Source: Microvirga arvi
GTDB lineage: Bacteria; Pseudomonadota; Alphaproteobacteria; Rhizobiales; Beijerinckiaceae
Assembly: GCF_016892765.1 (NCBI RefSeq)
Contig: NZ_JAFEMD010000034.1
Location: 1-64,000, forward strand
Reading direction: 5' to 3'
DNA: 64,000 bases
This document shows positions 47,200-55,867 of the stretch, piece after piece. A program made the position numbers and the translations under genes. A model generated the notes under the pieces. It did not search any database and had not been told where the DNA came from. It was given only the letters and a program-made list of their open reading frames with translations. How positions within the stretch are numbered: the first letter of the stretch is position 1; each line of letters starts with the position of its first letter.

Positions 47200-47650
47200 T
47201 TGGGCAAGAAAAGGCACACGGTCGAAGAGATGTTCGCCAAGCTGAGGCAGGTGGACGCGCTGACGGTACAAGGTCGGACAGAGGCAGAGGCCGTCTGTCA
47301 GATTAGCATGACAGAGGTCGCTTACTACTGCTGCCGATCCACGTATGATGACCTCAAATGCGATCATGTTAGGCGCCTCAACGGGCTGGAGATGGCGGAC
47401 GCTAGATTGCCCTAGCCTGGATACCACTCGGCCTTGGATAGGTTGATCCCGAAAGAGGTCGTCTAGGGATCCAAAGGGCAGCGTCACCAAAGCTAGCGAC
47501 CTCAGCCCGCCGCCGAGCCTATACGGAGCATGTGATCGCACATCCGAAGTGCCCGGCGAGAAGATTTTTCATGTCCGTTTGGGATACGAGCAGCCGATTA
47601 GGTGCCCTATCGTTTACTGCATGCAATTCGAGTTCGTCGTCCAAGAGGTT
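47200..47650 (+). pseudogene. IS3-family OrfA remnant
   Basis: The frame from 47200 reads GKKRHTVEEMFAKLRQVDAL and TEVAYYCCRSTYDDLKCD, which matches the N-terminal part of IS3-family OrfA. After a stop at 47413 the homology continues in shifted frames: LDRLIPKEVV, then ARRRAYTEHVIAHPKCPARR near 47500-47570, recalling the OrfA end and OrfB start. Multiple stops and shifts show it is long dead. It sits directly upstream of hemA. Confidence 0.75.
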
Positions 47651-47722
47651 GCGGCTCCCACAAGCATCACCTCGGCCTAAAATAGTTTGGATACAGAAAT
47701 GGCCGGAACGGAAAGAACGTTG

Positions 47723-48988
47723 ATGGGTTCACAGCGTAATTACAACAACTATTACCATTTGCCCCTTGACCAGCTCCGCTCTGAACAGCTTTACCGCGTT
47801 TTTGCCGATATCGAGAGGCTGGCCGGCCGTTATCCCCAGGCCCTCTGGCACTCACCGGATGGGCCCCGCCCCATTACCGTCTGGTGCTCCAACGATTATC
47901 TCGGCATGGGCCAGAATCGGGACGTGACCCGCGCCATGGTCGAAACGGCCTGGCGCTTCGGCACCGGCGCCGGCGGGACGCGCAACATCTCGGGTATCAG
48001 CCACCCGCTCGTTGAGTTGGAGGCGGAACTCGCCGACCTGCACGGCAAGGAAGCGGCGCTGGTCTTCACCTCGGGCTACGTGTCGAACCAGACCGGCATC
48101 GCCACGCTGGCCCGGCTGATCCCGAACTGCCTGATCCTGTCCGATGCCCTCAACCACAACTCGATGATCGAGGGCGTGCGCCAGTCCGGCTGCGACAAGG
48201 CGATCTTCCGGCACAACGATCTGGAGCACCTGGAGGCGTTGTTGCAGGCGGCCGGCGAGAGGCCCAAGCTCATCGTGTTCGAGAGCGTCTATTCCATGGA
48301 TGGCGACGTGGCGCCGATCCGCCAGATCTGCGACCTCGCCGAGCGCTACGGCGCCATGACCTATATCGACGAGGTCCATGCGGTCGGCATGTACGGCCCG
48401 CGCGGAGCAGGTCTTGCGGAGCGTCTCGGCGTGATGCACCGGATCGACGTGATCGAGGGCACGCTGGGCAAGGCCTTCGGCGTCATGGGCGGATACATTG
48501 CGGGTGCTGCGTCCGTCATCGATGCCGTGCGCAGCTATGCGCCGGGCTTCATCTTCAGCACGGCCCTGCCGCCGAGCGTGGCGGCCGCGGCAACAGCCTC
48601 CGTGCGCCACCTCAAGGCCTCGCGGATCGAGCGCCAGGGGCAGCAATGCCAGGTGGCTCAGGTCAAGGATGCGCTGATCCGCGCCGACCTGCCGTTGCTC
48701 GCCACGCCCACCCACATCGTGCCGGTGATGGTGGGGGATGCGCAAGCCTGCAAGGCCGCCTCAGACCGGCTCCTGGAGAAGCACGGCATCTACATCCAGC
48801 CGATCAACTATCCCACCGTGCCCCGCGGCACCGAGCGCCTGCGCATCACCCCAGGACCCCTGCACACCGGCGCCCATATCGAGGCGCTCGTGCAGGCTCT
48901 GGTCGAGGTCTGGACGGCGCTTAGGCTTCCCCTAGAGCCGAAAGTCCAGGCCGCTGCGGGATTTTCACAGCCCATGGGATATGGGTAA
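47723..48988 (+). CDS. hemA: 5-aminolevulinate synthase
   Basis: The protein has about 421 residues. It condenses glycine and succinyl-CoA to 5-aminolevulinate, the first haem/corrin precursor in Alphaproteobacteria. Motifs: [71 protein letters not shown], and the PLP lysine in [14 protein letters not shown]. The ATG with GGAAAG upstream is preferred over in-frame ATGs at 47687 and 47699. It is a complete gene flanked by decayed IS3 and IS6 pieces and unrelated catabolic loci, so it may be a transferred or second copy. Confidence 0.95.
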   Translation: MGSQRNYNNYYHLPLDQLRSEQLYRVFADIERLAGRYPQALWHSPDGPRPITVWCSNDYLGMGQNRDVTRAMVETAWRFGTGAGGTRNISGISHPLVELEAELADLHGKEAALVFTSGYVSNQTGIATLARLIPNCLILSDALNHNSMIEGVRQSGCDKAIFRHNDLEHLEALLQAAGERPKLIVFESVYSMDGDVAPIRQICDLAERYGAMTYIDEVHAVGMYGPRGAGLAERLGVMHRIDVIEGTLGKAFGVMGGYIAGAASVIDAVRSYAPGFIFSTALPPSVAAAATASVRHLKASRIERQGQQCQVAQVKDALIRADLPLLATPTHIVPVMVGDAQACKAASDRLLEKHGIYIQPINYPTVPRGTERLRITPGPLHTGAHIEALVQALVEVWTALRLPLEPKVQAAAGFSQPMGYG

Positions 48989-49049
48989 CTCTAGCATCCG
49001 CGGACCCAGGGAAGGGTTCAGCGCATGAGATCGCACGAGCACTGTCCAT

Positions 49050-49204
49050 CGACTAATTCCGAGCATCGGCCGCACCAGTCCCTTGATCGTCCGATGATCC
49101 TGCTCAATCCAGCTACTCCAGTAGCCGCTCTGGCCAGTCCCGACCGGCTTCAGCTTGCGTGGTGACCGGTTGCCCGGCACACCGCTCACTGACAAGCATC
49201 CCAC
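49050..49204 (-). pseudogene. IS6-family transposase C-terminal fragment
   Basis: On the minus strand the core about 49054-49111 encodes WIEQDHRTIKGLVRPMLGI, matching the IS6-family block (IEQDHRxIKxRxRPMLGF) after the last catalytic residue. The rest of the transposase is missing. A related, larger IS6 relic occupies 54827-55350. Confidence 0.7.
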
Positions 49205-49635
49205 TCATCTACGCGCGATTGAATCAATGGCCTGGAGATGTCCCATACAGCGAAGCCTCCGAGGGATGCGAACCCCGGGGCGAGTGCCGAGACCGATAGA
49301 GATTAGCGGTCCTTGATAGTCGAATACTAGAGACAACCACGAAACGCGGGCGTAAAGGTGAGCGTGAGACCGTTGCTTTCTCGAGACCGGGTCCTGACGC
49401 AAGTGCCTGGTTGGTGAGGCCCAAGCGCCTTACATGGAGACGTTGAGGATTTTCAGCGGGCATGCAAATGCGACAATGAACGGCGGCCCGTCCTCTCGCC
49501 TCAAATCCGTTTGGGACACGAGTGTGTGTTCTAACGAGTTTGCATCTTGCGCCTCTTTGGAGAGGAATACTTCATCTGCCCTTGACCAACCCTTGACCAA
49601 AGGAGAGGACAGCATGATAATGAATAATGAAATTT
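49205..49635. other. Region without recognisable genes
   Basis: I find no supported coding sequence or RNA gene here. Short frames on both strands have no family resemblance. The segment lies between the IS6 fragment and the operon relic and is probably scar DNA. Confidence 0.5.
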
Positions 49636-49654
49636 ATTTCCGATAAGCGGAATT
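49636..49654. promoter_or_regulatory. Degenerate IclR-type operator relic ATTTCC-N7-GGAATT
   Basis: It has the same half-site spacing and position as the proposed operator at 29412-29430, immediately before the fossil acyl-CoA dehydrogenase start. It might still control the downstream kinase gene. Confidence 0.45.
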
Positions 49655-49955
49655 AGCGATCAACAGCGGGGGGTGTGAACAGCTCGTCGGAATCTCGGAA
49701 CCTATTTGCGTGAGCAAGCAAAACCAATTGAAAAGGGAGTTGCCGTGAATGATCAGGTTTCGGCCGATATCATTCAGGAGAGGAGGGATCTCAACCTTTT
49801 TGGTCTCACCGCCCCCGAGGAATGTAGCGGACTCCAGAGGCAAATGGAGAGCCCCCTGCCTTTAGGGCGCATTCGCAACACGCAGGACATCGCCGGCATC
49901 GGCTTACATCACTAAGAAGGTGATCGTCGCCGATGCTGGCGAGACAATTAGCTTA
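49653..49955 (+). pseudogene. Collapsed operon relic: acyl-CoA dehydrogenase start joined to SDR end
   Basis: From TTA at 49653 the translation parallels the N-terminus of the dehydrogenase at 29429 (LAINSG against LAIDSE). After a frame change it reads VSADIIQERRDLNLFGLTAP, aligning with VPADVVQEMRNLGLFGLAIS. Near 49838 it passes into MESPLPLGRIRNTQDIAGI, which aligns with the SDR at 36560 (MENRTPLRRFGEPEDIAGI). After a further gap of about 26 bases comes YITKKVIVADAGETIS against YITGQVIVADGGETIG. The relic is therefore an operon copy with its middle deleted. It ends 15 bases before the kinase-like gene. Confidence 0.8.
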
Positions 49956-49970
49956 GAGAAGGGCAGAAGC

Positions 49971-51017
49971 ATGGTAAACCTCGGACCTGTCATTCCTGTG
50001 CACCGCTTTGATGAGAATGCGATTAAGGTCTGGCTTGCAGATGTGGTTCCAGACTTTCGCGGCGACATGAGCATCCGTCAGTTTCAAGGCGGTCAGTCGA
50101 ACCCGACATTCCTGATCGAGGCAGGCGGAAAGCGTATTGTTCTTCGTAAAAAGCCGCCGGGGCAGTTGCTCAATAAAGCGCACGACGTCGAGCGGGAATT
50201 TCGTGTCGTCTCCTCACTAGGGCTCACGAACGTGCCTGTCGCGCGAATAATAGCACTGTGCAATGACACAGAAGTCATCGGCACTCCCTTTTATGTGATG
50301 GAATTCGTCGAGGGTCGGATTTTCGACAATGCCACGATGGAGGGCATAGGGCCTGATGAGCGGATGAGGCTACATTTCGCGTCCGTGGATGCTCTCACGA
50401 AGCTTCACGCCATTGATTTCGAAGCAGTGGATTTGAACGACTTTGGACTCAAGGGAGGCTATGTAGACCGGCAGGTCAAGCGCTGGAGCCGGCAATACCA
50501 ACTATCATTGAGCGCTGGCGAATTGCCAGCGCTCACATGGCTCGCCGATTGGCTTCGCGAGCATCAAGAAGTTCGTGACGAGACAACCATTGTCCATGGC
50601 GACTTTCGCATTGGCAATCTATGCTTCGCTGTCGGTGAGCCGAAGGTTGAGGCCATTTTCGATTGGGAGCTCTCGACGCTTGGGCATCCCTTGAGCGATC
50701 TGGCATACTTGTGCATGCCCTATCGCATTGATGCCCATGTTCCACACAGCCGAGGTATTCTTGGACTCAATCTCATCCATCTTGGAATTCCTCAGGAGCA
50801 GGAGATCGTCGAGCGATACTGCACGATGATGGGCCGTTCAACACTACCCGATTGGAACGTCTTCCTGGTTCTGGCGTTTTTCCGGCTGTCGGCCATTCTG
50901 CACGGCGTTATGGCACGCGCACTTCAAGGAAACGCAAGCGATGCAAATGCGCATCATGTCGCGCAGCGTGCCGGGCTGCTCGCTGAGATAGGGCAGACTA
51001 TTGCGCGACAGCACTAG
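49971..51017 (+). CDS. Phosphotransferase family protein, ACAD10/11 kinase-domain-like
   Basis: The 348-residue APH-fold kinase has FQGGQSNPTFLIEAGGKRIV and LRKKPPGQLLNKAHDVEREF (nucleotide lysine/glutamate region), FYVMEFVEGRIF, the catalytic loop VHGDFRIGN near residue 222, and the metal site DWELSTLGHPLSDLAYL. These closely follow the N-terminal kinase domain of human ACAD11 and bacterial LvaA-type kinases, which phosphorylate 4-hydroxyacyl-CoA. It lies behind a relic of the 29-37 kb operon. The intact ACAD10/11-like dehydrogenase at 35344 is its likely partner (inference). An upstream GTG at 49920 is possible. Confidence 0.87.
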   Translation: MVNLGPVIPVHRFDENAIKVWLADVVPDFRGDMSIRQFQGGQSNPTFLIEAGGKRIVLRKKPPGQLLNKAHDVEREFRVVSSLGLTNVPVARIIALCNDTEVIGTPFYVMEFVEGRIFDNATMEGIGPDERMRLHFASVDALTKLHAIDFEAVDLNDFGLKGGYVDRQVKRWSRQYQLSLSAGELPALTWLADWLREHQEVRDETTIVHGDFRIGNLCFAVGEPKVEAIFDWELSTLGHPLSDLAYLCMPYRIDAHVPHSRGILGLNLIHLGIPQEQEIVERYCTMMGRSTLPDWNVFLVLAFFRLSAILHGVMARALQGNASDANAHHVAQRAGLLAEIGQTIARQH

Positions 51018-51386
51018 GCCACAGGGTATTTCAGCTTACGGGAAGCATTCCCGCCAATGGCATTCCTGACAAAGCACTTTCAAGTTTGGTTTAAGTCGGC
51101 GCCTGTGGCAGGTTCCAGTTCCCGCGTCACTGTCTCTCCGCTAAGGAGTACCGGGCCACCCGCGATCGCGCGTTCCTCACCTGGCACAACGCGTTTCGTG
51201 TTGCATGCGTGGACTGATGTGTACTGGCCCAACGCTTTCGCCCGCAGCAGCTTTGCCCTCCTGTACCGAGTTGACAGTACCTATCCGCTGGCAGTCTGGC
51301 CAACCCTGAATTAACATCAAACTCGGATCGCCACTCGGAGCAGGCTAAAAGCCTATTGGGCCGGGGAACCTCGCGGAGGCAGTTGA
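51018..51386. other. Intergenic region, no supported gene
   Basis: A plus-strand frame at 51057-51314 (85 codons) resembles no family known to me. The minus strand of the same stretch is open enough to be a gene fragment, but I could not identify it. I see no clear terminator. Confidence 0.4.
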
Positions 51387-52169
51387 ATGAGGACTCGCTT
51401 TGGTATTGTTGTCGTCACGGGCGGCGCGCAAGGTATCGGCCGAGCGCTTTGCGAGGCCTTTGCCTCGGATGGAGCATCGAAGGTCATCATATTGGACCGT
51501 AACGAGGTTCTTGCTCGAGAGGTTGCCGTCCGGGTCGGCGGGCGTGCGATCGGTGTTGACGTGAGAGATGCTCTTGCCTTCGATCAGGTGCTTGATCTGG
51601 TCGAGTCCGAAGAGGGCCCAATCCGAACCTTCTGCTCGAATGCAGGAGTGGCATTGGGATTTCAACCATCCCCTGACAATGCTGCATTCGCCTCAGATGA
51701 GGTTTGGCAAGGATCGTGGGAGATTAACGTCCTGGCACATGTCCGCGCGGCGCGTTTTTTGCTGCCGCGCATGATAGCGCGGGGCGGGGGCATCTTCTTG
51801 CAGACGGCCTCAGCAGCAGGACTTCTCAACCAGGTCGGGAGCGCTGTATACGGTACTACGAAGCATGCTGCCATTGGCTTCGCCGAGAACATAGCTTTTA
51901 CGCATCGACATCAAGGAATACAGGTTGCGGTTCTTTGCCCGCAGGGCGTCGATACGCCATTGCTTAACAGCATTCCAAGTGGGCCGGAAAGCGCAGACGG
52001 AGTGCTGTCCCCTGAAGAGGTGGCTCAGGCGGCGATCAGGGGCCTTGATGCACGCACGTTCCTGATCCTGCCGCATGCGATCGTCCGTGACTATCACCAA
52101 AGGAAATCAGAAAATTATGACCGTTGGATAGCCGGCATGTCCAAGCTAGTCCAGCGACAATCAACGTAA
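51387..52169 (+). CDS. SDR family oxidoreductase
   Basis: The 260-residue classical SDR has [16 protein letters not shown] near residue 11, CSNAGVALG, the catalytic serine in [20 protein letters not shown] with [11 protein letters not shown] following, and a C-terminal tail without the usual DGG motif. It is distinct from the operon SDR at 36560. It follows the kinase-like gene in the same direction and might belong to its transcript, although about 370 bases separate them. Confidence 0.87.
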   Translation: MRTRFGIVVVTGGAQGIGRALCEAFASDGASKVIILDRNEVLAREVAVRVGGRAIGVDVRDALAFDQVLDLVESEEGPIRTFCSNAGVALGFQPSPDNAAFASDEVWQGSWEINVLAHVRAARFLLPRMIARGGGIFLQTASAAGLLNQVGSAVYGTTKHAAIGFAENIAFTHRHQGIQVAVLCPQGVDTPLLNSIPSGPESADGVLSPEEVAQAAIRGLDARTFLILPHAIVRDYHQRKSENYDRWIAGMSKLVQRQST

Positions 52170-52415
52170 ACCGGGAGCAACTTCCCAAGTCAGCTGCTTC
52201 GCTGAGGGTTTGCTGCGGCGCTCTGTGTCAATCACTGCGTTCCTTACCTTCGGAACGAATGAGAGCCCCGAGCTATCGGAATGTAGTGCGCCGCTCGATA
52301 ATCCGAAGTTCTATTTCAATGACCTAGTCACGTAGTGCAAGAAGCGTGACAAAGCCATTGGGCTTATCGCAAATCCGGAGCAAGTATGTGCAAGTCACAA
52401 GAGCTTCGTCGTGAC
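52170..52415. other. Intergenic region before the IS nest
   Basis: I find no supported gene. Frames are short, and the region adjoins the split end of the IS6-type transposase at 52416, so part of it is probably IS6 flank or terminal sequence. Confidence 0.4.
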
Positions 52416-52445
52416 CTATGCGACGAGCAGATGGAATTGCTCTAA
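52416..52445 (-). pseudogene. Detached 3' end of the split IS6-family transposase
   Basis: On the minus strand these bases encode EQFHLLVA and a stop, the typical IS6 C-terminal tail. They continue in frame from WSGWLL encoded just beyond 54822 once the IS701 and IS5 elements are removed. Confidence 0.8.
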
Positions 52446-53352
52446 GAGTCCGTCCCGTAAATCATGAGCACCGTCCCAAGCGGCGGACGAGGAGCATGAC
52501 GGAAGCAGCGTAGAGGAAGGCCCGGGCTGACGTGAGCGTCGCCTCCGGATCTTTCCAGAGCCGGCGGTTGCGGCTGATCCACGCGAAGAATCTTTCAACA
52601 ACCCAGCGGCGCGGATGCACCGCAAAGCCAACCTGATCAGGCGGCTTTCTGACGATCTCAATGCGGATCGAGGTCGCCTGGGCCGGGGTCTCGCCGGCAT
52701 AGCCGCTGTCGGCAAACGCTGTGGCGATAAACGGGAACGCACGCCGGGACAGGCCCAGGACCACACATGCCCCATCCCGGTCCTGCACGTCGGCTGGCTG
52801 GGACTCCAGGATCAGACCACGCCCGTCGGTGTCGACCATCACCTGACGCTTGCGGCCTTTGACCTTTTTGCCCGCATCATAGCCTCGTGGGCCGCCGCTC
52901 TCGGTGGTCTTCACGCTTTGGCTGTCGAGCACGGCTGCGGTGGGTGAGGCCTCCCGTCCGACCCGCTCGCGATCCGCCATGACCAGCAGATGGTTGATGG
53001 TCTCGAACAGGCCAGTGTCCCGCCACAGGCTGAACCAGCGAAAGATCGTGCTCTTGGGCGGCAGATCCGAGGGCAGAAGCCGCCAGGCAATGCCACCGCG
53101 CAGGACATAAAAGATGCCGTTGAGGATCTCACGGGGCGCCCAACGCCGGGGTCGTCCACGGGCGTGGGGCCCGGGCAGAAGCGGCTCAATCAACGCCCAT
53201 TCGGCATCGGTCAGATCGGTTTCGTATCGCAACCCGTCGCGGCTATACTGCCGCCGGGTGGTCGGGGTCCACATTGCGGTTCCAGGTCAGGCTTCAGCAC
53301 CCTCTTGGAATCATAGCGGCCTCGGCCACTCAACCCTTTTCGGGACGGGCTC
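52446..53352. mobile_element. IS5-family insertion sequence, intact
   Basis: Terminal inverted repeats GAGTCCGTCCCGTAAA and TTTTCGGGACGGGCTC (two mismatches) bound a 907-bp element. It is flanked by TAA on both sides (52443-52445 and 53353-53355), matching the 3-bp TNA duplication known for the IS1031 group. The element lies within the target duplication of the neighbouring IS701, so it arrived later. Confidence 0.88.
52462..53274 (-). CDS. IS5-family transposase
   Basis: The 270-residue DDE transposase has the N-terminal DLTDAEWALIEPLLP domain. The catalytic acids are in AVLDSQSVKTTE, FADSGYAG and WVVERFFAWI. The reading frame is whole, so the element may be active. It lies inside the IS with inverted repeats at 52446 and 53352. 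Confidence 0.92.
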   Translation of the reverse strand: MWTPTTRRQYSRDGLRYETDLTDAEWALIEPLLPGPHARGRPRRWAPREILNGIFYVLRGGIAWRLLPSDLPPKSTIFRWFSLWRDTGLFETINHLLVMADRERVGREASPTAAVLDSQSVKTTESGGPRGYDAGKKVKGRKRQVMVDTDGRGLILESQPADVQDRDGACVVLGLSRRAFPFIATAFADSGYAGETPAQATSIRIEIVRKPPDQVGFAVHPRRWVVERFFAWISRNRRLWKDPEATLTSARAFLYAASVMLLVRRLGRCS

Positions 53353-53356
53353 TAAG

Positions 53357-54821
53357 CTCGACTTTGGCCAATCAGGCGGCTCGGCAAAGCGCGTAAACCA
53401 AGCATCGTTGAAGGGCCTGTGAGGGTTTTGGCATTTTGTGCTGGTGGCGGGACGTGAGTAAACCCGTTTCGCGCCAGATGGCGTGCCGCACGGCGGCCAG
53501 AGCATCGGCGAAGGTCGGACGAGACTTGCGGTACCAGCTGTCGATGAGCACAGCTGTTCGGGTGCGCTGGTCGAGTTGGGCAGCCAGCAGGGTCACGATG
53601 GAGAACAGCCCGAACAGGCAAGGGGTGGTGCGGGCCAGGGCACGATCCGACCATTGCCGTTGCGTCTCCACACCCAGATGGGTGCGGGCCTCCTGGAACG
53701 TGACCTCGACCTGCCAGCGCAGGATGAACCAGCGGATGATCTGCAACGGAGCCTGCCTGGGATCGCTGCACAGCAAGGCCTGCGGCGAGAAGCGTCCAAG
53801 GGGGTCGCGCAGCAGCACCCAGCGGATTGGTACCACCGGCATGCCGCCGTGGCGCCACACGGCCGTTGCCGAGCAGAACTCGATCAGCCGATCCCCTTCG
53901 CCATACCAGCCCGGCACCGTGACGCGTCGCCAGCGGGTGCTCGTCCGCGTCAGCACATCAGAAAGGGTTGGCAGTCGCGCTCCTTTGGTGCGGGGACGGC
54001 CGCATGTCCCTGGTCGACGCGGTGGAGCCGGCTCATAGAGGGCAGCGTCCAGCCGAAGCCGGGTGATGCAGATCACACCCTGACGGGACAGGGCTGCGAG
54101 CAGTTCCAGGGCGGCAAAGCCCATGTCAGCCACCAGGATCAGCTCGCGCTCGGGCAGCCAACGCCGCACCTGCAGCACCAGCTGGCGGGCCCAGTCGGTC
54201 AGCTTCTTATGCCGGTGTCCCCGCTCACGGCAGTAGCGCTCCGAGGGCGCCAGGGCGGTGAGGAACGGCAAGGCCCATGTGCGGGCGGCCCACGGAATGG
54301 GCGCCAGGAGCATGAGACTGATCCAGCGCAGGCCTGATGCCTTAACGAAGTGAGCATCGGATGAGCGCACCGGATCGCGATAGATGCCCTTGGCTTTGAT
54401 GCGCCGGCCGCGCCGACGCTCGATGGTGTCATCAAGGCCGAGGATGATCGGCCCGGTGGGTGCGAAGGCGTGGATGAGCAAGCAAAGCAACAGACGGGCA
54501 GCCTCGCGTCCGCTCCAGCGCGCCCGGCTCAACACGCGATGGTAGTTGACGAAGTGAGCCTCGCGACTGAGGCCGGTGATGCGCAAGATGCTGGTCACAG
54601 TGCGCTTGCCGGGTGCCAGGATGGCCCCGACGAGCAGGACCTCGGCATGGCGCCAGGTTCGGTAGCGAAAGAGCGGGGCAAAGGCTAAAATGATCGCGGC
54701 GAAGCGGGCGGGCAGATCTGGCATGGCCGTGTCTCTTGGCGGGGACACACCAACCTACCGCATCGTTCGCTTCGCCGCCTCTGCACTCTCAACCCACCTG
54801 CCAGAAATGGCCAAAGTCGAG
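53357..54821. mobile_element. IS701-family insertion sequence, intact
   Basis: Perfect 14-bp terminal repeats CTCGACTTTGGCCA / TGGCCAAAGTCGAG bound the element. CTAAG follows the right end (54822-54826). The left copy is split by the IS5 insertion: C at 52442, TAA, then G at 53356. Removing both elements restores an open IS6 reading frame, which confirms the boundaries. The duplication is 4 or 5 bp depending on where the end base is assigned. Confidence 0.88.
53372..54748 (-). CDS. IS701-family transposase
   Basis: The 458-residue DDE transposase has catalytic positions in ILGLDDTIERRRG, LILVADMGFAAL and WQVEVTFQEARTHLG, with the IS701-type ISLMLLAPIPWAARTWALPFL segment between. The frame is intact and fills the element between its inverted repeats, so it may be active. 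A start at the inner methionine of MPDLPARF is also possible. Confidence 0.9.
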   Translation of the reverse strand: MSPPRDTAMPDLPARFAAIILAFAPLFRYRTWRHAEVLLVGAILAPGKRTVTSILRITGLSREAHFVNYHRVLSRARWSGREAARLLLCLLIHAFAPTGPIILGLDDTIERRRGRRIKAKGIYRDPVRSSDAHFVKASGLRWISLMLLAPIPWAARTWALPFLTALAPSERYCRERGHRHKKLTDWARQLVLQVRRWLPERELILVADMGFAALELLAALSRQGVICITRLRLDAALYEPAPPRRPGTCGRPRTKGARLPTLSDVLTRTSTRWRRVTVPGWYGEGDRLIEFCSATAVWRHGGMPVVPIRWVLLRDPLGRFSPQALLCSDPRQAPLQIIRWFILRWQVEVTFQEARTHLGVETQRQWSDRALARTTPCLFGLFSIVTLLAAQLDQRTRTAVLIDSWYRKSRPTFADALAAVRHAIWRETGLLTSRHQHKMPKPSQALQRCLVYALCRAA

Positions 54822-54826
54822 CTAAG

Positions 54827-55350
54827 AGCCAACCCGACCACCGGCAGGCATAGTTCGCCTGAGCTTTCCGCGACATATAGATCGTCACGAACTCGCCCAG
54901 GATTGCACAAGCGAATACTATCGACTTGAACCCGAGCATCGGTCGGATCCATCTCTTGATGACGCAGTAACCCTGCTCAATACGATTGTTGAGATAGCGA
55001 CGCTGCCGGAGCCGGATCGAGTTCAGTGCGCATTATAATCGATCCAGGAGACGGAGTTTCGAATCATACGACAGAATGATTTCGCGGTTCGCCCGGCTGC
55101 CGTAGATCACAATCCGCTCAGGCCGAGCATGACGCTGAAGTGACTTGTTCAGGAACCGCTTGACGGCCATCAGATTGCGCCGCTCACTGAACCAGAGCTT
55201 CACTATGTCACCGTTGCTATCGATCGCTCGATACAGATACCGCCACTAAGCGCGGACTTTGACACAGGTTTCGTCGATATGGCACTTATCAGTGGGCGCT
55301 CTCTGGCGGCGATTAAGCCGCTCCAGTAACTCGGAGGAGTAGTGAACTGA
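54827..55350 (-). pseudogene. IS6-family transposase, decayed and split
   Basis: Minus-strand translation gives CHIDETCVKVRA, a stop, WRYLYRAIDSNGDIVKLWFS, FLNKSLQRHARPERIVIYGS, another stop after LRLLDRL, then RYLNNRIEQGYCVIKRWIRPMLGFKS and RKAQANYACRWSGWLL. This is the IS6 DDE core: DETYVK, and a normally acidic position changed within IVIYGS. The gene is already dead, with stops. It is also interrupted by the IS701 element, and its last nine codons lie at 52416. Confidence 0.85.
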
Positions 55351-55402
55351 TGTTCCCTCGCTTTGACCGACACCTCTGATACGCTCCTGCGAGAGCGGGA
55401 AG

Positions 55403-55640
55403 ATGGTTGATGATGAAGCGAGGCGGGAATTCACACCCGAGTTCAAGCATCAGGCCGCAGCCCTGCTAGAGAGCAGCGGCCGTCACTCACGCAGAACGCG
55501 ACCGAACTGAGGATCTCTCGCTCCATGCTCGGTAACTGGCGCGTCATTGCCCGTGACGCATCAATCCGGGCCAGGGCTGCGCCGGCCAATCCCCGGTTCC
55601 AGCGCATGAAAATGGCCTCTACGACACTGAAGGGTTTTGA
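55403..55640 (+). pseudogene. IS3-family OrfA (transposase helix-turn-helix) remnant
   Basis: The frame from 55403 reads REFTPEFKHQAAALLESSGR. Then a frameshift near 55480 is needed to continue LTQNATELRISRSMLGNWR, together the typical OrfA helix-turn-helix. No complete OrfB follows. The fragment belongs to the IS graveyard at 52.4-55.7 kb. Confidence 0.7.
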
Positions 55641-55867
55641 GGTGATGCGAACAGTCTGCCGAAGTCACTGCCTGCCGAGGCATGCGGAATTGACAGGCAA
55701 AATCGGTTTGGAGAAACAGTTGTTCAGCCTCGCCGCGTGAGGAAGCCGCGCCAGTGGACTTGTGATGACTTTCCGCAGCTTATGCTACGGTTCCCGCTAA
55801 GGCCTGTCACAAGTTCCTCTGAAAAGTTGACATCGCGCTGTCGCATTAAATTCAGCGGATCTGCTTC

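Noticed and set aside
47571-47600. TCCGTTTGGGAYACGAG shared with 49505-49521
   Set aside because: Only about 17 bases match, in otherwise different surroundings. It could be an IS scar but is too short to call a repeat element.
49434-49646. 70-codon plus-strand frame before the operon relic
   Set aside because: It has no recognisable domain and ends inside the proposed operator relic.
51057-51314. 85-codon plus-strand open frame between the kinase-like gene and the SDR
   Set aside because: It shows no family resemblance, no convincing ribosome site and a biased low-information composition. It may be non-coding or a shadow of a decayed minus-strand fragment.
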